Positions 45,624 through 54,315 of a stretch of DNA of 64,000 nucleotides are shown here, piece by piece. Numbering within the stretch: the first letter of the stretch is position 1; each line of letters opens with the position of its first letter. The stretch comes from JAUIET01 sp045106985 (GTDB taxonomy: Bacteria > Pseudomonadota > Gammaproteobacteria > Pseudomonadales > JAUIET01). The DNA lies in NCBI GenBank assembly GCA_045106985.1, contig JBGCFQ010000021.1:1-64000 (forward strand), read 5' to 3'. Position numbers and translations under genes: made by a program. The notes under the pieces are model-generated. The model saw nothing but the letters and a program-made list of their open reading frames with translations. It was not told the origin of the DNA and searched no databases.

Positions 45624-47006
45624 ATGACCGCCTCAAAAATTATCCAATTAGAATTCAACGAACTTTGCCCCCCCTTGATGGAGAGGTTCATTGCGGCAGG
45701 TGAACTGCCCAATTTCAAGGCCCTGCGAGATCAGTCTCACACCTATATTACCGATGCTGAAGAGCGCAACGAAACCTTAGAGCCATGGATACAGTGGATT
45801 ACTGTCCACACGGGCCTGTCTTTTGAGGAGCACGGTATCTTCAACTTGGGCGATGCGCACAAGATGACCGTGCCTTCGGTGTGGGACATGCTCAGTGCGG
45901 AAGAGTATAAAGTCTGGATTTGCGGCAGCATGAACATGAAGTACGAGCAGCCGATCAACGGACGTGTGTTGCCGGACGCCTGGAGCAATCAAAACACACC
46001 AAGTTCTCCCGAGCTCAGCACTTTATGTAATTTCGTGCGTCAAAGCGTGCAAGAGCACAGTAATGATCACGCCCCTATGTCCTTAGGCGATTATGTGAAA
46101 GTGCTGGGCTTTCTCGTTAGTCATGGTTTGTCTTTTGCAACAGTGAAAGACATTGCGGCTCAATTATCAAATGAATTGCGCGGTCGTGATAGCTGGAAGC
46201 GCGCGGTTATTCTCGACAAACTACTGTGGGATGTATTTGCGCATTACCACCGCAAAGATAGGCCTCATTACGCCACTTTTTTCAGCAACTCGGTTGCGCA
46301 TTTTCAGCATAAGTTCTGGCGCAATATGGAGCCAGAGCTGTTTGAATTGAAACCAAGTGATGAAGAGCAACGACGTTATAAGAACGCGATACTGTTTGCT
46401 TATAAAGAGACAGACAAGCTAGTCGGCAAGGCCATGAAATTGGCCGATCAAGACACATCAATAGTGTTTGCATCAGCACTTAGCCAGCAACCGTATTTAG
46501 CGGCAGACGGCGAAGGTGGTAAGCACTTCTATCGACCCAAAGACTTCACACAGTTCGTAGCTGGAGTTGGGTTGCGAGGAGTACGCGAAGTAGCTCCTGT
46601 CATGTCGGAAGAGTTTCACGTCTATTTTGAAAGTGAAAAGCTCGCCGAGGCGGGGCTTAAAGACTTATTGGCTCTAACCGTTAACGGGCGACCATTAATG
46701 AAGGCTCGCAGAGAGGCGGCTGAGGTATTTGCGGGTTGTACAATTTTTTCCGATATTGAGCAGGGGGCAGTCCTTGATGCCAATGGGGTGTCACTTGGCT
46801 TCTTTGACCTGTTTTATCAGGCGGACAGTATCAAAAGTGGTATGCATCACCCTGATGGAATGTTGTGGGTGTGCGGGCCGTCACGTCAGCATTCGGTGAG
46901 CGAAGAAAAGCTGCCTTTGCGTTCTATCGCACCGGCAATCCTGGAACACTTTGGGGTCGCGCTGGCACCAGGTATGCAATCCGTGGGCGCGCCAATAAAA
47001 TTTTAA
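45624..47006 (+). CDS. Alkaline-phosphatase-superfamily protein of unknown substrate
   Basis: The 460-residue protein has the outline of the type I phosphodiesterase/nucleotide pyrophosphatase fold. An N-terminal strand (IIQLEFNELCP) stands where relatives have the metal-binding Asp of DG-type motifs, and ELPNFKAL follows. The nucleophile-region segment is PWIQWITVHTGLSFEEHGIF. The first ligand is thus Glu/Asn rather than Asp. Similar E-x-NE proteins occur in surface-polysaccharide clusters, to my knowledge uncharacterised. No signal peptide is present, so it is probably cytoplasmic. The ATG at 45624 is preferred to the in-frame TTG at 45615. It lies between proB and rpsT, an unusual spot. 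Confidence 0.6.
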   Translation: MTASKIIQLEFNELCPPLMERFIAAGELPNFKALRDQSHTYITDAEERNETLEPWIQWITVHTGLSFEEHGIFNLGDAHKMTVPSVWDMLSAEEYKVWICGSMNMKYEQPINGRVLPDAWSNQNTPSSPELSTLCNFVRQSVQEHSNDHAPMSLGDYVKVLGFLVSHGLSFATVKDIAAQLSNELRGRDSWKRAVILDKLLWDVFAHYHRKDRPHYATFFSNSVAHFQHKFWRNMEPELFELKPSDEEQRRYKNAILFAYKETDKLVGKAMKLADQDTSIVFASALSQQPYLAADGEGGKHFYRPKDFTQFVAGVGLRGVREVAPVMSEEFHVYFESEKLAEAGLKDLLALTVNGRPLMKARREAAEVFAGCTIFSDIEQGAVLDANGVSLGFFDLFYQADSIKSGMHHPDGMLWVCGPSRQHSVSEEKLPLRSIAPAILEHFGVALAPGMQSVGAPIKF

Positions 47007-47151
47007 GGCAGCAAGACGCTCAGCTAAGCAACAGCGATGTTGAATAAGCACAAAACGGATGATAGGTAATTACAACTGAGAAGCAGCGGATGCTGTCCTC
47101 ATTGCACTGACGCCCGAATGGCGCCAATGCAGAGGGTTTTGAATTTGTCGC

Positions 47152-47415
47152 TTAGCTCATGGCTTTTACGTGACCGCACAATCGACTCTTCAATCGCGCC
47201 GCTTTATTCTTGTGAATTACGCCTTTGTCAGCCAAGCGATCAATAATGGGCACTGCAGACGAGTACTCTTCCTTAGCTACATTCTGATCTCCACCTGCGA
47301 TAGCGGCGAGTACTTTCTTGATTGCAGTCCGAATAGCTGACCGCTGACCAATGCGCAATGCACGGCGGTTGACTGCCTGGCGGGCTCTTTTACGTGCTTG
47401 AAGCGAATTTGCCAC
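47152..47415 (-). CDS. rpsT: 30S ribosomal protein S20
   Basis: S20 binds 16S rRNA early in assembly. The 87-residue basic protein begins MANSLQARKRARQAVNRRAL and contains VIHKNKAARLKSRL near its end, both diagnostic. It is monocistronic on the minus strand between two plus-strand genes. No clear hairpin terminator was seen in the 145 bases downstream. Confidence 0.97.
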   Translation of the reverse strand: MANSLQARKRARQAVNRRALRIGQRSAIRTAIKKVLAAIAGGDQNVAKEEYSSAVPIIDRLADKGVIHKNKAARLKSRLCGHVKAMS

Positions 47416-47565
47416 TGTAAATCCTCTGTTTAGTTCTGTTTTGCAGATTAACTAGCCTGGCAGATACTTTAACAAGCACTCGGTAGGCCAGAAAATGGGT
47501 CGCGATTATTCCGATTTGAGCGGTATTTGTCAAGAGAAGACGGCTTTAAGATTCAAACGGGGGTA

Positions 47566-48192
47566 TCAGGCCTGGTCTGCATTGAACCAACGACGAATCA
47601 GAAAGAAGGCCCCCCCAAGTAAAGCCAATCCGATTAATACCACAATAGTCATCTCGGTTGAGCTGAAGGGCATGTCCATCGCCGCCCCTAACGCGAAGCC
47701 AGGCATAACATACACGGGTGCCCAGGCAACGGCCGAGAGTGCATTCACAGCAAAAAAGCGCTGTGCCGGCATCGATAAGCTGCCGGCAACCATTGGCATG
47801 ATTGGACGAATGGGACCAAGGAAGCGGGCAAGAACAATACTCTTCATTCCATGGCGTTCTATAAAACGTTCGCCGGTGTCCATCCAGTCTAGGTTGTCAC
47901 GGATAAGCGGCCAGGTTCGCACACCCCGCTTGAAGTAGCGCCCTAGAAAATAGCTGCATCCATCGCCAAGTACCGCACCGCAAAATGCCATTAGCAGGCT
48001 GTTTTGAATGTCCAGCAAACCAGAGCCTGCCATAAAGGCTGCGACATACAATAAAAAGACGCCGGGAACCACTATGCCAATAATCGCAAATGACTCCACA
48101 AAGGCAATGGCCAAAATGCTAGCGGCTATCCATTCCGGGTTTTGTGTCAGCCAGCCATAGAATGCGCTGTTTTGAATGGAGTCTATTGGCAA
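47566..48192 (-). CDS. DedA-family membrane protein
   Basis: DedA proteins act in undecaprenyl-phosphate/lipid translocation and membrane homeostasis. The product has about five hydrophobic segments and the family motifs FVESFAIIGIVVPGVFLL, GAVLGDGCSYFLGRYF and ARFLGPIRPIMPMVAG (the R-x-x-P-x-x-R-x-x-x-P-like loop). The open frame runs up to an ATG at 48351, which would overlap the divergent proA start by over 100 bases with un-DedA-like sequence. A TTG at 48192 (LPIDSIQNS) gives 208 residues, the normal length, and is preferred, but the start is uncertain. Confidence 0.8.
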   Translation of the reverse strand: MPIDSIQNSAFYGWLTQNPEWIAASILAIAFVESFAIIGIVVPGVFLLYVAAFMAGSGLLDIQNSLLMAFCGAVLGDGCSYFLGRYFKRGVRTWPLIRDNLDWMDTGERFIERHGMKSIVLARFLGPIRPIMPMVAGSLSMPAQRFFAVNALSAVAWAPVYVMPGFALGAAMDMPFSSTEMTIVVLIGLALLGGAFFLIRRWFNADQA

Positions 48193-48208
48193 AGCGGGTG
48201 CTTCTCTA

Positions 48209-48237
48209 CTGCAATAAGGGCTGTGCAAGGATATAAT
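48209..48237 (+). promoter_or_regulatory. Candidate sigma-70 promoter for proA
   Basis: A perfect -10 hexamer TATAAT (48232-48237) has CTGCAA (48209-48214) 17 bases upstream as a weak -35. Transcription would start near 48244, the first ATG of proA, so either this box is incidental or the true proA start is further downstream. Confidence 0.35.
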
Positions 48238-48243
48238 GGCTTG

Positions 48244-49572
48244 ATGAACAAAACACCTATAACTGAATGTGCGGCCGGCGATGTTGTGTCCAGCAGCGAT
48301 AGCGCGAATGATACCCCAGATATGCACGATATGATGTGTGAGCTTGGTCAAGCGGCGAGATTGGCGGCTGCAGAGCTTGCCTGCGCTTCAAGCGCCGATA
48401 AAAATGCCGCGCTACGCTACATCGCTGAAGAAATTAATCTCAATCGCAACAAGCTGGCAGATGCCAATGCCAAAGATCTGACAGCAGGTCAACAACGCGC
48501 ACTGAGCGCAGCGTTGCTCGATCGGCTGGAACTTACGGTCGCGCGCGTCGACAGTATGCTAGAAGGCTTAGAACAAGTTGCTTGCCTAAACGACCCCGTG
48601 GGTGAAATCACAGATCTGCGGTTTCAACCCAGCGGTATTCAGGTGGGCAAGATGCGTGTGCCTATTGGCGTTGTTGGAATGATTTATGAGTCGCGCCCAA
48701 ATGTGACTGTAGAAGCGGCCAGCCTGTGTTTAAAGTCGGGTAATGCGGTCATTCTGCGAGGTGGCTCTGAGGCCCTGCAGTCTAATCTGGCAATTGCTGA
48801 CTGTGTGCAGCGAGGCATATCGCGAGCGGGTTTGCCTTCGGCCGCCGTGCAGTTGGTACGCAGTAAGGATCGCGCCGCGGTTGGTAGCATGATAACCATG
48901 CCCGAATTTATTGACGTGATTGTTCCCCGCGGTGGTAAAGGTTTGATCGAGCGAATTAGTGCGGATGCGACAGTGCCAGTCATTAAGCATCTGGATGGTG
49001 TGTGTCATGTTTATATTGATGCAGATGCGAATCTAGAAAAAGCGGTAGCCATAGCGGTGAATTCAAAAACACAACGTTTTGGCACCTGCAATACAATGGA
49101 AACGCTGTTAATAAACCGCTCGATAGCAGCAAAAGTGTTGCCCGAAATAGCACAGCAAATGCAAACTAAAGGGGTTGAGCTTCGTTGCTGTGAGCGGTCA
49201 GTTGAATTAGTGACGGGCGCGACACCAGCCCAAGAAAGTGATTGGTTCGAAGAGTATCTGGCGCCAGTGCTGGCAATTAAAATAGTGGATAGTAGTTCGC
49301 AAGCGATAGAACACATCAATTACTATGGTTCAAAGCATACCGATGCCGTGGTCACTGAGAACCACGGTACGGCGCAGCATTTCTTGCGTGCGGTAGATTC
49401 GAGCTCAGTAATGGTGAATGCATCAACTCGCTTTGCCGACGGATTCGAGTATGGTTTGGGGGCGGAGATCGGAATATCTACCGACAAACTGCATGCACGT
49501 GGCCCGGTGGGTTTAGAGGGTTTAACCTCGCAAAAGTATCTTGTTCTAGGCGATGGGCATGTGCGTAAGTGA
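48244..49572 (+). CDS. proA: Gamma-glutamyl phosphate reductase (ProA)
   Basis: ProA is the second enzyme of proline synthesis, reducing glutamyl phosphate to the semialdehyde. The ALDH-fold protein has the catalytic Cys in QRFGTCNTMETLL, the VIYESRPNV-like motif (MIYESRPNVTVEAA) and IVPRGGKGLIERI. Two starts are possible. ATG 48244 (442 residues) has an AAGGA site 11 bases upstream. ATG 48322 (416 residues) matches the E. coli length (417) but has no clear site. Its stop overlaps the nadD GTG start by three bases. Confidence 0.95.
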   Translation: MNKTPITECAAGDVVSSSDSANDTPDMHDMMCELGQAARLAAAELACASSADKNAALRYIAEEINLNRNKLADANAKDLTAGQQRALSAALLDRLELTVARVDSMLEGLEQVACLNDPVGEITDLRFQPSGIQVGKMRVPIGVVGMIYESRPNVTVEAASLCLKSGNAVILRGGSEALQSNLAIADCVQRGISRAGLPSAAVQLVRSKDRAAVGSMITMPEFIDVIVPRGGKGLIERISADATVPVIKHLDGVCHVYIDADANLEKAVAIAVNSKTQRFGTCNTMETLLINRSIAAKVLPEIAQQMQTKGVELRCCERSVELVTGATPAQESDWFEEYLAPVLAIKIVDSSSQAIEHINYYGSKHTDAVVTENHGTAQHFLRAVDSSSVMVNASTRFADGFEYGLGAEIGISTDKLHARGPVGLEGLTSQKYLVLGDGHVRK

Positions 49573-50279
49573 GCAGCTCGCCCGTTAATCGAAACGGCGC
49601 ATTCAAAAACGAGAGCGTCCAAAACGACAAAGCCGTTCCAGAGAATACAGCTGTAGGCGTGTTTGGGGGATCTTTCGACCCCGTTCATTTCGGTCATTTG
49701 CGCGCGGCATTGGAATTAGCATTTACTTTTAAGTTGCAAAAGGTTGTACTGATTCCCAATGGTGAACCGCCACACAGGCAGCGGGCTCATGTCGACGCTC
49801 AGCACAGAGTTCGCATGTTGGAGTTGGCTGTTGCTAACACCAGTGAGCTACAGATCGATTTACGGGAACTGGAGCGTAAGGGCAAATCGTTTACGGTTGA
49901 TACGCTAAGTGGTTTGCGAGAAGAGTTGGGCGAAGCCACGCCCATCATTTTTGGTTTGGGTGCTGACGCATTTTTGAATATAGCAAGCTGGCATCGAGCT
50001 GATGAACTGTTGTCATTGGCTCATCTCGCAGTATTAAGTCGCCCAGGGTCTGAGTTGTCCTTGCAATCAAAGGTGGACTTGCCCTTTGACGCACAATGGA
50101 CCGAACAATCTGAAGTGTTAACCCGGGAGCCATGTGGCGCCTTGTTTCGTTTAGAAATGACGCCTCTGGCTATTTCCTCAACGCGGATTCGAGAGCAAAT
50201 AGGACGAGGTTGGCTGCCACGGTTTTTACTGCCTGAAACGGTCTGTGACTATATTGAGCAACATGAGCTCTACCGATAA
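49569..50279 (+). CDS. nadD: Nicotinate-nucleotide adenylyltransferase (NadD)
   Basis: NadD makes deamido-NAD from nicotinate mononucleotide and ATP. The 236-residue protein has the nucleotidyl-transferase motif GVFGGSFDPVHFGHLRA and the second motif ISSTRIREQI. About 28 residues precede the usual N-terminus; the GTG start at 49569 overlaps the proA stop (GTGA). It leads the conserved nadD-rsfS-rlmH-mrdA-rodA order. Confidence 0.94.
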   Translation: MSSSPVNRNGAFKNESVQNDKAVPENTAVGVFGGSFDPVHFGHLRAALELAFTFKLQKVVLIPNGEPPHRQRAHVDAQHRVRMLELAVANTSELQIDLRELERKGKSFTVDTLSGLREELGEATPIIFGLGADAFLNIASWHRADELLSLAHLAVLSRPGSELSLQSKVDLPFDAQWTEQSEVLTREPCGALFRLEMTPLAISSTRIREQIGRGWLPRFLLPETVCDYIEQHELYR

Positions 50280-50308
50280 ATTGTTAGGCATACATTGTTA
50301 GGCATACT

Positions 50309-50659
50309 ATGAATTCAAAAGAACTGTTGAAGCTTATCCTGAGCTCCCTCGAAGAGCTTAAAGCGCAAGATATAAGCACTCTGAATGTTGGGTCGCTAAC
50401 TGACGTTGCGGACTATATGGTTATAGCGACTGGGACATCGAACCGCCACGTTGGCTCGCTTGCTGAACACGTCGCTTTAGAAGCTAAAAGATCAGGCTTG
50501 CCAGCCTTGGGCATAGAAGGTGATGATGTGTCTGAATGGGTGCTGGTCGACTTCGGCGATGTGATTGTTCACGTCATGCAGCCATCCATTAGAGACTTCT
50601 ATGACTTGGAAAGCCTATGGTCAGGCCTGGAAGAAGCTAAACCTGCACCAATGGAATAG
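50309..50659 (+). CDS. rsfS: Ribosomal silencing factor RsfS
   Basis: RsfS binds L14 and blocks subunit joining under starvation. The 116-residue protein has the family blocks DISTLNVGSLTDVADYMVIATGTSNRHV and WVLVDFGDVIVHVMQPSIRDFYDLESLW. It lies 29 bases after nadD; rlmH starts seven bases after its stop. Confidence 0.95.
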   Translation: MNSKELLKLILSSLEELKAQDISTLNVGSLTDVADYMVIATGTSNRHVGSLAEHVALEAKRSGLPALGIEGDDVSEWVLVDFGDVIVHVMQPSIRDFYDLESLWSGLEEAKPAPME

Positions 50660-50666
50660 AGCTACT

Positions 50667-51134
50667 TTGAAACTAAAGGTGCTTGCATTTGGTACGCGTA
50701 TGCCCGACTGGGTGTCGACAGCGTCTGCAGAGTATCTAAAACGCCTACCGTCGGCTTATACGCCTGAAATGGTAGAAATTACGCCGGCAAAGCGCAGTTC
50801 GGCTAAATCAACCCAGCAATTATTGGCCGAAGAGGACAAGCGCATGCTTGCCCACATAAAGGCTACTGATCATGTCGTAGCATTGGATAAGCAGGGTAAA
50901 AATTGGAGCACAGAACAGCTGGCGACAAAATTAGACCGCTGGCAGCAAGACGGTGCCGACGTTTGTTTGCTGATTGGTGGCCCTGATGGGCTGGGCGAAG
51001 GTTGCCTGCAGCGCGCGCAGCAGCGTTGGTCTCTGTCAAACTTAACGTTTCCGCATCCATTGGTGCGTGTTGTTCTGGCCGAGCAGCTTTATCGCGCCTG
51101 GACAATACAACAGGGTCATCCTTACCACAAATAA
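50667..51134 (+). CDS. rlmH: 23S rRNA (pseudouridine1915-N3)-methyltransferase RlmH
   Basis: RlmH is a SPOUT methyltransferase modifying helix 69 of assembled ribosomes. From the TTG at 50667 (LKLKVLAFGTRMPDW) the product is 155 residues, exactly the E. coli length. It has the knot motifs LLIGGPDGLG and LTFPHPLVRVVLAEQLYRAW and ends in GHPYHK. The frame stays open upstream inside rsfS, but those residues do not fit the family, so the TTG is chosen. Confidence 0.93.
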   Translation: MKLKVLAFGTRMPDWVSTASAEYLKRLPSAYTPEMVEITPAKRSSAKSTQQLLAEEDKRMLAHIKATDHVVALDKQGKNWSTEQLATKLDRWQQDGADVCLLIGGPDGLGEGCLQRAQQRWSLSNLTFPHPLVRVVLAEQLYRAWTIQQGHPYHK

Positions 51135-51224
51135 GCACTTTTTTACCGCGCTTGTAAAATACTTGCCTGTAATTAAGGGGCTGGCACCGTCACAATGTCA
51201 GGTCAGCAGTAGCGATCCAATCTC

Positions 51225-53132
51225 GTGAATGATTCAGTAACAATAAGAGACAACTTTAGCGAGCAGCAATTGTTCGCCAGCAGGTTGTCGCTGGCAATTG
51301 CTATAGTCGTAAGCTGTCTTTCGATTATTGCCTATCGCTACTTCTCGCTCCAGGTTCTGGAGCACAGTAAATACACAACAGAGTCGGAACGAAACAGAGT
51401 TCATGTCCAAGCTGTTGCACCGAAAAGAGGGTTGATTACCGATCGTAATGGAATCTTGTTAGCAGAAAACAGACCGAGCTACACGCTTGGTTTAGTAAAA
51501 GAGCGTGTCAAGAACATGGATAGCTTGTTAGCCTCGTTGGTTAACTTGCTCGATATTCCAGAAGATGACCAGGCAAGGTTTAAGGAGCAGCTGAGATTTG
51601 CACGCCCCTTTGAAGCGGTGCCTTTGAAGTTCAATCTTAGTGAAGAGCAGCGTGCGATTCTCGCCGTTAATCGCCATGCATTGCTTGGCATAGATGTCAC
51701 AGCTGAGTTGGCAAGGTACTACCCGGAGGGGGAGCTGTATGCTCATGTCGTCGGTTATACGGGTCGAATAAATAAGAAAGAGCAAGACAATATCGACCTA
51801 GAGCGGTACGACGGTACCCACCACATAGGCAAAGTTGGGCTAGAGAAGCAATACGAAGACATCTTGTTGGGCGAGGTTGGTTATCGTAACGTTGAGGTGA
51901 ATGCTTTTGGTCGTATTATTCGTATTTTGGAAAGTAATAAGCCGGTTCCTGGACAAGACCTTGAATTATTTTTAGACAGCCGCGTGCACAAGGTTGCCCA
52001 TGATGTTCTCGGCACCAGCCGTGGTGCCATAGTGGCCATTGAGGTTCAGACCGGTGGCATCATAGCGATGGCGAGTACACCAAGTTTTGATTCTAATCAA
52101 TTTGTGTCTGGAGTGAGCACCAAGCAGTATTCACAATGGCGCGACTCTCCGGACCTGCCGCTTTATAACCGGGCTATTCAAGGCCAATATCCACCGGGCT
52201 CTACATTGAAGCCAATCTTTGCTCTGGCAGGTTTGCACTATTCGGTGATCGATGAAAGCCATGTCGTGCGCGACCGTGGATGGTATCGTTTGCCGAATGA
52301 TAGTCGTCAGTATCGCGACTGGAAAAGAGGCGGACACGGTACATGGGTAGGTATGCATCAGGCGATAGAGCAATCCTGCGATATATTTTTCTATGACCTG
52401 GCGTTCAATTTGGGAATCGATCGCTTGCATGACTTTAGTGAGCAATTTGGTCTAGGCACGAAAACGGGACTGGACATCCCCAGTGAACGCTCAGGGCTAT
52501 TGCCCTCGTCGAGTTGGAAACGAAACGTCCGTGGCCAGCCCTGGTTTCCGGGTGAAACGCTTAGTGCAGGAATTGGGCAAGGTTATATGCTTGCTACTCC
52601 GCTACAGTTAGCCGTTGCCACAGCCGCATTGGCGCGGCGCGGCGAACGGGTTACGCCGCGTTTGGTCAATAATGTCTCATCGCTTCATCCACCACCTATA
52701 ACAAATCGGTTGGAGAATACCGATCTGCAATGGCAGCAAGTGTTAGATGCAATGGAGGCGGTTGTGCATGGCGCTCGAGGAACAGCGAGGAGTATTTCAC
52801 GTGATTTGGATTACAAAATTGCGGGTAAAACAGGTACAGCCCAGGTAGTGAGTATTGCTCAAGGCGAAGAATATGATGCTGAGGCCTTAGCCGAGCGCAA
52901 CCGAGACCATAAGTTATTTGTTGGTTTTGCGCCGGCGGACGCACCGTTGATAGCAGTGGCTGTTGTGATTGAAAATGGCGGCAAGACAGGAAAGATAACC
53001 GGCGCCCCGCTAGTTAGGAAAGTAATGGATGCCTATCTCGAACCGATATTAGCAACCAAGGAAAAAACGGCTGACGCCGCAGAAGCGGCAAGGTTAGTTG
53101 CTGAGCAACGAACTGTCTTGGAGTCGAGCTAA
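51225..53132 (+). CDS. mrdA: Penicillin-binding protein 2 (MrdA)
   Basis: PBP2 is the transpeptidase of the rod-shape elongasome. The 635-residue protein has one membrane helix (about 19-41) and a dimerisation/pedestal domain (RNRVHVQAVAPKRGLITDRNG). The transpeptidase domain has nucleophile Ser326 in PGSTLKP, the S-x-D-type motif around QSCDIF, and KTGTAQ. The start is GTG at 51225. Its stop overlaps the rodA ATG by one base (TAATG). Confidence 0.95.
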   Translation: MNDSVTIRDNFSEQQLFASRLSLAIAIVVSCLSIIAYRYFSLQVLEHSKYTTESERNRVHVQAVAPKRGLITDRNGILLAENRPSYTLGLVKERVKNMDSLLASLVNLLDIPEDDQARFKEQLRFARPFEAVPLKFNLSEEQRAILAVNRHALLGIDVTAELARYYPEGELYAHVVGYTGRINKKEQDNIDLERYDGTHHIGKVGLEKQYEDILLGEVGYRNVEVNAFGRIIRILESNKPVPGQDLELFLDSRVHKVAHDVLGTSRGAIVAIEVQTGGIIAMASTPSFDSNQFVSGVSTKQYSQWRDSPDLPLYNRAIQGQYPPGSTLKPIFALAGLHYSVIDESHVVRDRGWYRLPNDSRQYRDWKRGGHGTWVGMHQAIEQSCDIFFYDLAFNLGIDRLHDFSEQFGLGTKTGLDIPSERSGLLPSSSWKRNVRGQPWFPGETLSAGIGQGYMLATPLQLAVATAALARRGERVTPRLVNNVSSLHPPPITNRLENTDLQWQQVLDAMEAVVHGARGTARSISRDLDYKIAGKTGTAQVVSIAQGEEYDAEALAERNRDHKLFVGFAPADAPLIAVAVVIENGGKTGKITGAPLVRKVMDAYLEPILATKEKTADAAEAARLVAEQRTVLESS

Positions 53133-54283
53133 TGAATCGAGCTGGAGATTTCGTCCGTAGTATGCCAACCGCGGCATCTGGCTTTGCGCCGAGCATAAGT
53201 CATATGCAGAGACTGCACATAGACGGTCCTCTTCTGCTGGCTTTGCTAGCGATTTGCGGTTTTGGTCTCACGATACTCTATAGCGCTAGTGGGCAGCACG
53301 GGCCTACGATGTTGCGTCAAACCGGCTTTATCGTTGCCGGGTTTATTGCAATGCTGATGATTGCTCAGATTAATATGCGCTTTATCCGTCGCTGGTCGAT
53401 ATTGTTGTATCTTATGGGTGTCGCTTTGCTTGTCGCCGTTATTTTTTATGGCAGCGGCGCCAAAGGCGCAGTCCGTTGGATTGACTTGCCAGGCTTACCT
53501 CGCTTTCAGCCTTCTGAAATAATGAAAGTGGCGCTGCCACTTACGGTTGCTACGTACTTATCGGGTCGTTCAATGCCTCCCAGCTTTTTCCAGGTATTGG
53601 TGTGCGTAGTACTGATCGGTATTCCCACGTTGTTAATTGGTGCGCAGCCTGATTTAGGAACCTCACTGCTTGTGGCTGTATCCGGTCTATTCGTATTGTA
53701 TTTTGCGGGTCTTAGCTGGTACTACGTCATGGCGGTGGTGGTGGCTGTTGGTGTTAGCTCACCACTAATTTGGACGTACGTACTGCATGCTTACCAGAAG
53801 CAGCGTATCTTAACGCTGCTTGATCCTGAGGCGGACAAGTTGGGTGCAGGCTGGAACATAATTCAGTCTAAAACAGCCATAGGTTCAGGTGGGTGGCAAG
53901 GCAAAGGTTGGATGAATGGAACTCAATCGCAGCTGGACTTTCTTCCCGAAAGCCACACCGACTTTATTATCGCGGTATTGGCCGAAGAGCTGGGCTTATT
54001 CGGTGTGCTAGTACTTATCAGTCTTTACCTAGTAATAATTGGCCGCGGCGTAATGATTGGTCTTAGGGCACAAGATACGTTTAGCCGATTAGTCGTTGGT
54101 AGTATTACGCTCACGTTTTTCGTGTACGCATTTGTCAACATGGGTATGGTATCTGGCCTGCTGCCGGTGGTAGGTGTGCCTCTACCATTCATCAGCCAGG
54201 GAGGTACATCCATAATCACGCTATTGGCGGGCTTTGGTCTCCTAATGGCGGTTAGTACTGAAGCAAAACGTATCACCCGATAG
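53132..54283 (+). CDS. rodA: Peptidoglycan glycosyltransferase RodA
   Basis: RodA is the SEDS-family polymerase that works with PBP2 in lateral wall synthesis. The 383-residue protein has about ten membrane helices and the SEDS motifs GAQPDLGTSLLV and FLPESHTDFIIAVLAEELG. VPLPFISQGGTSIITLL near the end is the SEDS signature, which contains the catalytic-pocket loop. A short N-terminal cytoplasmic extension (about 28 residues) precedes the first helix. Its stop codon lies in the first unit of a 16-base tandem repeat. Confidence 0.95.
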   Translation: MNRAGDFVRSMPTAASGFAPSISHMQRLHIDGPLLLALLAICGFGLTILYSASGQHGPTMLRQTGFIVAGFIAMLMIAQINMRFIRRWSILLYLMGVALLVAVIFYGSGAKGAVRWIDLPGLPRFQPSEIMKVALPLTVATYLSGRSMPPSFFQVLVCVVLIGIPTLLIGAQPDLGTSLLVAVSGLFVLYFAGLSWYYVMAVVVAVGVSSPLIWTYVLHAYQKQRILTLLDPEADKLGAGWNIIQSKTAIGSGGWQGKGWMNGTQSQLDFLPESHTDFIIAVLAEELGLFGVLVLISLYLVIIGRGVMIGLRAQDTFSRLVVGSITLTFFVYAFVNMGMVSGLLPVVGVPLPFISQGGTSIITLLAGFGLLMAVSTEAKRITR

Positions 54284-54311
54284 CTGTATTACCCAATAGC
54301 TGTATTACCCA
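54280..54311 (+). repeat. 16-bp exact tandem duplication at the rodA stop
   Basis: The unit ATAGCTGTATTACCCA occurs twice back to back (54280-54295 and 54296-54311). The first copy contains the rodA TAG; the second ends five bases before the mltB ATG. It looks like a slippage duplication that moved the two genes 16 bases apart. Confidence 0.85.
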
Positions 54312-54315
54312 AAGT

